This document shows, piece by piece, positions 35,526-41,529 of a stretch of DNA of 41,529 bases (the first letter of the stretch is position 1; every line of letters starts with the position of its first letter). The translations under genes and the position numbers were made by a program. Under the pieces are notes generated by a model. It was not told the origin of the DNA. It saw nothing but the letters and a program-made list of their open reading frames with translations, and made no database searches. This DNA is from Clostridiales bacterium (GTDB lineage: Bacteria > Bacillota > Clostridia > Lachnospirales > Lachnospiraceae), in the NCBI GenBank assembly GCA_018372435.1, contig JAHAJA010000038.1:1-41529 (forward strand), given 5' to 3'.

Positions 35526-35570
35526 ATCTTCACCACCTATTACTTATTGATAAATCTTTAATATAATAAA

Positions 35571-35599
35571 ATTCTAGCTGATTTACCTTATTTCGTCAA
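35571..35599 (-). promoter_or_regulatory. Sigma-A promoter of the small membrane protein gene
   Basis: Minus strand: TTGACG (35594-35599), 17 bases, TAGAAT (35571-35576), about 45 bp before the start codon. Confidence 0.75.
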
Positions 35600-35854
35600 G
35601 TTTCAATCTTCTTCCCCATGTACTAACCTCATCGCAATATAGTATCTTACTTTGCAACTGTCATATTCAATACTATTATATGAGCCAATTATCAAAAGTC
35701 TATTTCTTATTAGATAAAATTATTTTTATAATTATAGTATCTCCTGTCTGTCAGAAATCATTAATTGTAAGTTTTGTAAAATCTGCATTCTTTTGTTTTT
35801 TGTTTATTAACGAAACGTTCATATTTCATCCATACTATTATCATATATGTCGGT

Positions 35855-36000
35855 TATAATAAACTTATCAAAAGGAAGTCAGACAATAATATAGTTTGTA
35901 TATGATTTCATTGATAAATTGAAAGATTTCGTTTTATTAAAATGTTTTTTCATAAACCCAGATAGTTTTACTTCCCCTTTCTATCTGGACTCCTCTTTTT
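35855..36000 (+). ncRNA. Candidate small RNA in the long gene-free stretch
   Basis: The gap 35526-36137 has no gene; 35600-35854 shows only AT-rich sequence. A perfect TATAAT (35855-35860, without a good -35) precedes about 130 bases that end in a hairpin CCAGATAG/CTATCTGG (35958-35965/35981-35988) and, after a short C/T stretch, five T's. The hairpin loop contains ACTTCC (35970-35975), complementary to GGAAGT (35874-35879) near the predicted 5' end, which would allow a pseudoknot-like contact. No known RNA family recognised. Confidence 0.3.
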
Positions 36001-36007
36001 ATAAATG

Positions 36008-36035
36008 ATAAAAGCTGGCATATGCCAGCTTTTAT
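36008..36035. terminator. 28-bp perfect palindrome
   Basis: Two arms of 14 bases, centre CATATG, with AAAAGCTGG/CCAGCTTTT. In either direction the hairpin ends in a T-run of four, so it can serve as terminator on both strands, or as a protein-binding site. Confidence 0.6.
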
Positions 36036-36063
36036 TGTTATGAATACGTTTATGTACACAAAG

Positions 36064-36118
36064 AGAGACTGTTGCAAAATATATTTTGAATATCTATAAT
36101 AATTTTGCAACAGTCTCT
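36064..36118. terminator. 17-bp perfect hairpin, terminator of the xylanase gene
   Basis: AGAGACTGTTGCAAAAT (36064-36080) and its exact complement (36102-36118). It lies 20 bp past the xylanase stop codon; the T-run is better on the plus strand (TTTTT). It shares TGTTGCAAAA with the hairpin at 1520-1564. Confidence 0.75.
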
Positions 36119-36137
36119 TTTTAATTTTTGTTAACTA

Positions 36138-39100
36138 TTATTTAACTTGAATTGTTATTTTATATATTTTAGAAGTATTGTTACTTGATTTAATAGTTAC
36201 TGTAATAATAGTATTTCCTTTTTTCTTACCATTAACTTTACCAGCTTTATCTACTGTAGCTACAGATTTATTACTTGATTTATAGGTAATAACAGCACCA
36301 TACACAGCTTTGTTAATCTCCTTATCGAATTGTTCAAGAGAATTAACCTTCATAAGTGTATCTGGTAATTTAATGATTATATCTTTCTTTTTTCCTTTAG
36401 ATACAGTGATTTTCTTTGTCACCGAAACTTGAGTAAGAACTGAAGTCTTTTCCGACTTTGCTGCAGCTTTGGGTAGTAATACATACTCTGCACCAGTTAT
36501 AATATTAAGCGATACATAACCGGCTTCATCAACAATGTATTTACTATTTGGTACACATTGAAGTTTCTTTGTTTCAGCATTATAGATGTATAAGTATGCT
36601 TTATCACCAGCTTTGAACGTACTACCTACATCTACTTTAACAGATGCCTCCATAGGAAGTTTTCCTACTTGCTTAAAATTAAGAAGTACTCCATCATTAT
36701 ATCCGTAGGTTGCACTTGAATTAATGATAATACCTAAATCAATTTTTGCATCTTTCATATTTTCATTATAGTTTTTCACTTTGAAATTCCATGCGTACTG
36801 AACTTTCTCATTCGCATCTACAAATTCATATATTACCTCCTGTTTCTTAGCAAGAAGTGATTTTAGCTCTGAAACAGTTGCATAAGCATTGATTGTACCT
36901 GAAGTTTTGTAAATAGTTCTATAAGAATCCATTGTTACTATAACTTTTGGAGCTGTTGTATCTGGTGTAGTCGTACTTGGATTTTCTGAAGTCTGTGAAT
37001 TATTCGAACCTCCTGAATTTCCTCCAGTATTCGTAGAAATCCATTTTGCATAGAGAACAGTTGCTCCACCTACTCTATCATTCATGAAATTCCAAACATT
37101 CAAACAATTTGCTTCCTTATACCAACCGCCGAATGAGTACCCTTCTGCAGTCATCTCTTCAGGCATAGATACCAAGTTCCCTTCCGCAATAACTTGATCA
37201 GAAGGAGTGATACCTTTTCCATTTACATCAAATGTTACTTTGTGTTCTGTTCCCATTGGAACTCTCTTAATTCTCAAATTATCAACATAAATATCTGATG
37301 TACCATCTGTTTCAACATATAATTTTAAGCCTGTTATGTTTTTTGGTAATTTAACAGCCGTTCTTATCGTCGTATATTCACCTGATACAGCAGTTGCTTT
37401 TGCATAATTTGGCCATCCGTCGATATCTGCAGTTAATTTGATTGTTTTGTCCTCTGTCTTTACATCAAGAGATATCTCAACTTCCATTCCAATATAAGCT
37501 GATACATCAAATACAGCACCATAATAGTTTTCCGTACGATCCGTCAAGACAGCCGCATGATTATTAGCACCATCTTCGACTCTAGTGATTGTACCAGCAC
37601 CTCCCCAACGAGTTGTGAATTGTAAATCTTCACTCTCAACGTCATTTACAAACTCACCAATTTCGAAAAAGATATCATCTACATAATAATCTGCCGTTCC
37701 ATTTGTCTCTATATACATATTAGCCGATGTATCATTAACTCCTATTTGATATGTTCCAGAAATCTCTGTCCATTCACCTGGGACCGTACCTACTTCAGCA
37801 ATTTGTATCGGATTATCGCCATCAAGACCTAATCTAATTTTACTATCCTCGGTTTTTACATATGCTTTCACATTAACAAGTTTTCCAATATATCTATTTA
37901 CATCAAATTTCATAGTTGCATCTTGTGCATCTCTAGTAACTAAGAATGAATGTCCCTTAGTACCACGATATTCAGTATCCACTACAGAGACAACTGGCAT
38001 ATGACCAACACCTCTTGCACTAGCGATACTCTCCTCTTCTTCAAAACCTTCTTCCATACCAATTAATTTAACTCGGACATTATCTATATAGATGTCATTC
38101 GTGTCTCCAGTTTCAAAATATAGTTGTAAGGCATTTAAATTAGATGGCACTTTATATGTACCCTTTATCTGAGTCCATTCTCCATTCGAAGTATCTACGC
38201 CAGCTATATTAGGCCATGTCCCATTAATATCAGCAGATACCTTAACTGTGTCAGCTGCACTCTTAACCCAAGCACTTACCGAAATAGTTTGACCTACAAA
38301 TCTAGATACATCAAAGGAAGCACCATTCCAATTTTGTTCTCTATCACTAACTAATAATGCTGCCTCTCCATTAAATACAACATCCTTTTGTATAGTCAAG
38401 GAACTTGATCCACGTGGTGTAAATCCTTCTGATTCTACTGTGGTATCAACATCATCAAAAGTTGCATACATATCAGTAAAATCAGGTTCAACATAAGCAG
38501 GTTCAGGTAATTCTTGACCTGTTTTTGCATAGACAATAGCATCAAAAGCTAACTTCTTAGATAAATTAGCATTGAATAGCAACGGAAAAGACTCTTTTTT
38601 CCATGAGTTATCATCCGTTAAGCCCCAGATGGTAACACTCGTCAAATTAGCACCTTTATCAACTTCATTAATCAATGCATTAAATAAATTTTTATAAAAT
38701 ACCGCCTGGTAATAATCAGCATTAACACCTGTAGATGTTCGGATTACATCTAATTCAGTAATATGTACCTGATCTACTACCTCATCAAACTTACGAAGAG
38801 CTTCACAAAATAGATTAATGTCGGTATTATCACTTAAATGTGCTTGCATTCCAATACCATCAATTAAACCATCTCCAATAATGCTATGTCCATTAAACTC
38901 TCTTTGAAGAGCTCCTATAATTGCGTCCCTTTTTTCTGGTTGATACTCATTATAATCATTATAAAACAGTTTCGGTTGAATCTTTTCTAATGCTTCTGCA
39001 TTATTAGAATCAATACCATATAATGTAGCATATTCATTAGAATATTTAACCACTGCATCTTTCGTGTACTTAAATGCATAATACATAAAATCAGGACCTA

Positions 39101-40340
39101 TTGTTTTATACCAATAACTATCTCGCATATTATATTCATTCGTACCAACTTCAATTGCTTCATTCACTACATCCCATGCAAAAATAGTTTCCGCATATCC
39201 ATATTCATACATATACTTCATTACATTGTAGATATAGCTTTCCAAACGTTGTAACATAACATCGCGACTAACTAAGTAGTTTTCATCAATTACAGAATTT
39301 TTATCATCTATATAAACTGGTGTATAGTCTTTAGAGAATATTTCATCTGGACATTGGCTGTGCCATACTAAAACATGTCCCCTTACAAGCATATTATTTT
39401 CTTTTGCCCAGTCTAACATTTCTTTTGCTGAGGTATCAATTACAAAAGGTAAATTCGTGTCAGTAGCTTCTTCACTATTATAACCCATATTATAATCAGG
39501 CTTTAATTCATTACCAAAAGTGATACTCTCAAATTGTCTCTTAATTAATTCCTCTTTATTAGGATTACCGATTTCACTTAACGGATTCGATCCACCCCAA
39601 TGGCTAAGTGCTTCACATGCTACACCCATCTTAAACTTATCTTGATATAGCTCTTTTAATACTTCGTAGTTTGAAGTATCAACATAACCATCTGAGTTAC
39701 CGTCATCAGGATTTACATAATCGCCTTCAACTACAATTGCAATATCATCAATTATATAGCTAAATTCCTTTGTAGTTTCAAAATATAGAGTATAACTTTC
39801 ACACCCCGCAGGGATATCGTAAACTCCAGATAATGTTGTAAAGTCAGGTCCTACTACATCAACTGTTGCAACTTGTTTATAATCATCTTGTCCCGATTTC
39901 GTAGTCTTTAATGTTGCACTGAAAGCATTGCTATCCTCAGTAGATGCTTCATATGTAGAAACCATAGCTTTAAGTGAAATCGTATTCCCTGCAAACTTTG
40001 CCAAATCATAAGAATATCCAAAATAATTCTCTGTACGTTTCGTTACTTTTAGTGCTTTCGATCCGTTAAATCCATCAACTGTAATTTCAAGCGTTGGATT
40101 CCCCATCTGTTTTCCTTTTAGTAAACTAGTATCTGCCGATTCATCAAAATCCTCTAAGATGGATACTTTTTCAGTTACCTCACTATCCCCAACTTCTAAT
40201 TCCCCAGTTTCCTCTTCTAGTATATTCACTTCTGCCGCTTGAATCTTTACCTGCTTCGCATTAACCAAACTAGCCAATACCAACATAGCTACCATAAGTA
40301 GGGATATTCCCCTTTTTACATAGCAATTCCTTTTACTCAT
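36138..40340 (-). CDS. Multimodular GH10 endo-xylanase with four CBM4/9-type modules
   Basis: A 1400-aa secreted enzyme for beta-1,4-xylan. Signal peptide to about residue 35 (cleavage near IQA-AE). Modules: CBM4/9-type (about 61-206), GH10 catalytic domain (about 224-610), CBM4/9-type (625-762, 770-895 and 898-1027), a Listeria-Bacteroides repeat (1033-1100, GYSFGGWYKEA), a Gly/Asn/Ser/Thr linker (1102-1130), a beta-rich domain (about 1131-1290) and a BIG2 domain (about 1303-1400). In GH10 the acid/base is Glu394 (WDVVNEA) and the nucleophile Glu529 (HITELD), both present, so it should be active. The carbohydrate-binding modules end in YIDNVRV-like strands; the third copy (770-895) is the most diverged. 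No LPxTG motif or S-layer domain is seen. AAAGGAGAGG precedes the ATG. Confidence 0.95.
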   Translation of the reverse strand: MSKRNCYVKRGISLLMVAMLVLASLVNAKQVKIQAAEVNILEEETGELEVGDSEVTEKVSILEDFDESADTSLLKGKQMGNPTLEITVDGFNGSKALKVTKRTENYFGYSYDLAKFAGNTISLKAMVSTYEASTEDSNAFSATLKTTKSGQDDYKQVATVDVVGPDFTTLSGVYDIPAGCESYTLYFETTKEFSYIIDDIAIVVEGDYVNPDDGNSDGYVDTSNYEVLKELYQDKFKMGVACEALSHWGGSNPLSEIGNPNKEELIKRQFESITFGNELKPDYNMGYNSEEATDTNLPFVIDTSAKEMLDWAKENNMLVRGHVLVWHSQCPDEIFSKDYTPVYIDDKNSVIDENYLVSRDVMLQRLESYIYNVMKYMYEYGYAETIFAWDVVNEAIEVGTNEYNMRDSYWYKTIGPDFMYYAFKYTKDAVVKYSNEYATLYGIDSNNAEALEKIQPKLFYNDYNEYQPEKRDAIIGALQREFNGHSIIGDGLIDGIGMQAHLSDNTDINLFCEALRKFDEVVDQVHITELDVIRTSTGVNADYYQAVFYKNLFNALINEVDKGANLTSVTIWGLTDDNSWKKESFPLLFNANLSKKLAFDAIVYAKTGQELPEPAYVEPDFTDMYATFDDVDTTVESEGFTPRGSSSLTIQKDVVFNGEAALLVSDREQNWNGASFDVSRFVGQTISVSAWVKSAADTVKVSADINGTWPNIAGVDTSNGEWTQIKGTYKVPSNLNALQLYFETGDTNDIYIDNVRVKLIGMEEGFEEEESIASARGVGHMPVVSVVDTEYRGTKGHSFLVTRDAQDATMKFDVNRYIGKLVNVKAYVKTEDSKIRLGLDGDNPIQIAEVGTVPGEWTEISGTYQIGVNDTSANMYIETNGTADYYVDDIFFEIGEFVNDVESEDLQFTTRWGGAGTITRVEDGANNHAAVLTDRTENYYGAVFDVSAYIGMEVEISLDVKTEDKTIKLTADIDGWPNYAKATAVSGEYTTIRTAVKLPKNITGLKLYVETDGTSDIYVDNLRIKRVPMGTEHKVTFDVNGKGITPSDQVIAEGNLVSMPEEMTAEGYSFGGWYKEANCLNVWNFMNDRVGGATVLYAKWISTNTGGNSGGSNNSQTSENPSTTTPDTTAPKVIVTMDSYRTIYKTSGTINAYATVSELKSLLAKKQEVIYEFVDANEKVQYAWNFKVKNYNENMKDAKIDLGIIINSSATYGYNDGVLLNFKQVGKLPMEASVKVDVGSTFKAGDKAYLYIYNAETKKLQCVPNSKYIVDEAGYVSLNIITGAEYVLLPKAAAKSEKTSVLTQVSVTKKITVSKGKKKDIIIKLPDTLMKVNSLEQFDKEINKAVYGAVITYKSSNKSVATVDKAGKVNGKKKGNTIITVTIKSSNNTSKIYKITIQVK

Positions 40341-40799
40341 CTTACCCTCTCCTTTACTTTAATAATTCATTTTAGCCTAAGATCAAAAGCCTCAAAAAGT
40401 ATTAGTTACATTAAATACCTTCAAGTACTTTTACTATAGCGAATTACAAACATTAAAGCTTGCCAAATATTGTTATTCTATTGTCTGTAATTGCTATTTT
40501 TGTGAATTTTATACATTGTGTAGCAGTTATAATTATATCTTTCGCTTATATTACCAGTACTTTTCATTATTGCATTTAATTTTTGGAAATTTATTGCATT
40601 ATACAGCAATATTTTTATTATATATTAGTATTTTTCCATATATGATACTTGTTATCTCTCTTTCTACAATTTCTAATACATATTTCTTTGCACTAATTGA
40701 AAAACACCTTTAATATCTAGTTCAAGAGTGTTATAATTAATAGACCGTAGGTTTAATAATATAATAGTGTATGATTAACACATTTATTGGAGGTATAAA
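40341..40799. other. Divergent intergenic region, xylanase/upp
   Basis: This is 459 bp of AT-rich DNA between two divergent genes. Two TATAAT hexamers occur upstream of upp within 40725-40765, but no -35 box at a good distance. No catabolite-response element with the usual TG-N4-CG-N4-CA pattern was found near the xylanase start. No coding remnant is convincing. Confidence 0.45.
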
Positions 40800-41429
40800 A
40801 TGTCTAAAGTTATCGTTATGGATCATCCATTAATCCAACACAAAATTGGAATCATGAGAGTTAAAACAACTTCAACAAAAGAGTTTCGTGATTTAGTTTC
40901 TGAAGTTGCAATGCTTATCTGCTATGAGGCTACAAGAGATCTTGCCTTAGCAGATCTTGAAATTGAAACTCCATTAGTTAAGACAACTGTAAAAGAGATC
41001 GCTGGTAAGAAATTATGTATCGTTCCTATCTTACGTGCGGGTCTTCATATGGCTGATGGTATTCTTAACCTTATTCCAAATGCTAAAGTGGGCCATATCG
41101 GTCTTTATCGTGATGAAGAAACATTAGAACCTGTTGAATATTTCTGCAAATTACCTACAGATGCAGCTGACCGTGAAATCTTCGTTGTAGATCCTATGCT
41201 TGCAACAGGTGGTTCTGCCATCTCTGCTATTAAACAATTAAAAGCAAGAGGAATTACAAAGATTCATTTCTTATGCTTAATTGCAGCTCCTGAAGGCGTA
41301 AAACACTTACAAGAAGCTCATCCAGATGTAGATATTTTCGTAGGTGCACTTGATGAAAGATTAGATGAAAACGGCTATATCCTTCCAGGTTTAGGTGATG
41401 CTGGCGACCGTATCTACGGTACAAAATAA
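40800..41429 (+). CDS. upp: Uracil phosphoribosyltransferase
   Basis: A 209-aa enzyme that joins uracil and PRPP to give UMP in pyrimidine salvage. The PRPP-binding motif VVDPMLATGGSA (about 129-140) is complete; the start SKVIVMDHPLIQHKI and the C-terminal uracil-binding YILPGLGDAGDR loop are characteristic. Length is normal. TGGAGG precedes the ATG at seven bases. Its stop codon is followed after four bases by a group II intron end on the opposite strand, so its natural terminator is not visible. Confidence 0.97.
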   Translation: MSKVIVMDHPLIQHKIGIMRVKTTSTKEFRDLVSEVAMLICYEATRDLALADLEIETPLVKTTVKEIAGKKLCIVPILRAGLHMADGILNLIPNAKVGHIGLYRDEETLEPVEYFCKLPTDAADREIFVVDPMLATGGSAISAIKQLKARGITKIHFLCLIAAPEGVKHLQEAHPDVDIFVGALDERLDENGYILPGLGDAGDRIYGTK

Positions 41430-41433
41430 TTCA

Positions 41434-41529
41434 ATCGAGTAGGAGGGAAATTCAACTAAATTTCCCGACCTCTCACACCACCGTGCGTACCGTTCGGTAC
41501 ACGGCGGTTCAATCAACTTAACCTGAAAC
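41434..41529 (-). mobile_element. 3' end of a group II intron (domains V and VI), partial
   Basis: Read on the minus strand from the window edge. Domain V (41510-41477, 34 bases) has a 9-bp lower stem ACCGCCGTG/CACGGTGGT, a two-base CG bulge, a 4-bp upper stem TACC/GGTA and a GAAC tetraloop. GTGTGAGAGGTCGG follows, then domain VI with stem GGGAAATT/AATTTCCC and, near its base, an A in CCTACTC as likely branch point. The intron seems to end in CGAT at 41434, fitting the AY 3' boundary. The rest, including any reverse transcriptase gene, lies outside the window. The class is not assigned. Confidence 0.82.

Noticed and set aside
40341..40799. Catabolite-response element or strong promoter for the xylanase
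   Set aside because: No hexamer pair at 16-18 bp and no cre consensus could be found; only partial matches in AT-rich DNA.
1..41529. CRISPR arrays, tRNA or rRNA genes, complete insertion sequences
   Set aside because: No regularly spaced repeats, no tRNA cloverleaf with conserved T-loop, no rRNA segments and no transposase were seen in reading both strands.

Overview
The window looks like chromosome of a low-GC, plant-polysaccharide-degrading anaerobic Firmicute of the Lachnospiraceae/Clostridia, resembling Lachnoclostridium (Clostridium) phytofermentans. This rests on AT-rich DNA with strong AGGAGG ribosome sites, the dgt-dnaG-rpoD order, trmK beside a Nif3-like gene, a TGS-type nucleoside kinase, a FeoB-associated Cys-rich mini-protein, and large secreted proteins with BIG2 and CBM4/9 modules. 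The species is an inference; no 16S gene is present.

Layout. 0-4 kb (minus): a structured multi-hairpin element, an S41-peptidase-like membrane protein that has lost its catalytic residues, then a flotillin with its NfeD/YuaF-type partner. 4-8 kb (minus): a secreted C25 (gingipain-type) cysteine protease preceded by a lipoprotein that looks like a free-standing copy of the protease propeptide, with a clear promoter. 8-14.3 kb (minus): gltB-gltD glutamate synthase, whose mRNA begins with a hairpin that appears to be a transcription attenuator. 14.7-19 kb: an XRE regulator, a toroid (terpene-cyclase-like) protein, a YdcF-like membrane protein, an unrecognised Cys-cluster protein, and several gene remnants. 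19-21 kb (plus): an orphan FliK-like protein.

21-31 kb is mostly housekeeping: an unknown 248-aa protein, RNase P RNA (rnpB) with its own promoter and terminator, nucleoside kinase / Nif3-like / TrmK, a LysR regulator, and the macromolecular-synthesis cluster dgt-dnaG-rpoD. 31.3-34 kb (minus) is a Fur-type-controlled feoA-feoB iron uptake operon ending in a 47-aa Cys-rich membrane protein. 34-36 kb holds a Cof-type HAD phosphatase starting at TTG, a small membrane protein, and a gene-free stretch with a possible small RNA and strong palindromes. 36-40.3 kb is a 1400-aa multimodular GH10 xylanase. The end carries upp and, four bases past its stop codon on the opposite strand, the 3' end (domains V and VI) of a group II intron running out of the window.

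The least ordinary points are the protease/propeptide-lipoprotein pair, the gltB leader attenuator, the doubly inactivated S41 protein, the group II intron end, the recurring TTGCAA-core hairpins and the decayed 18.3-19 kb region.
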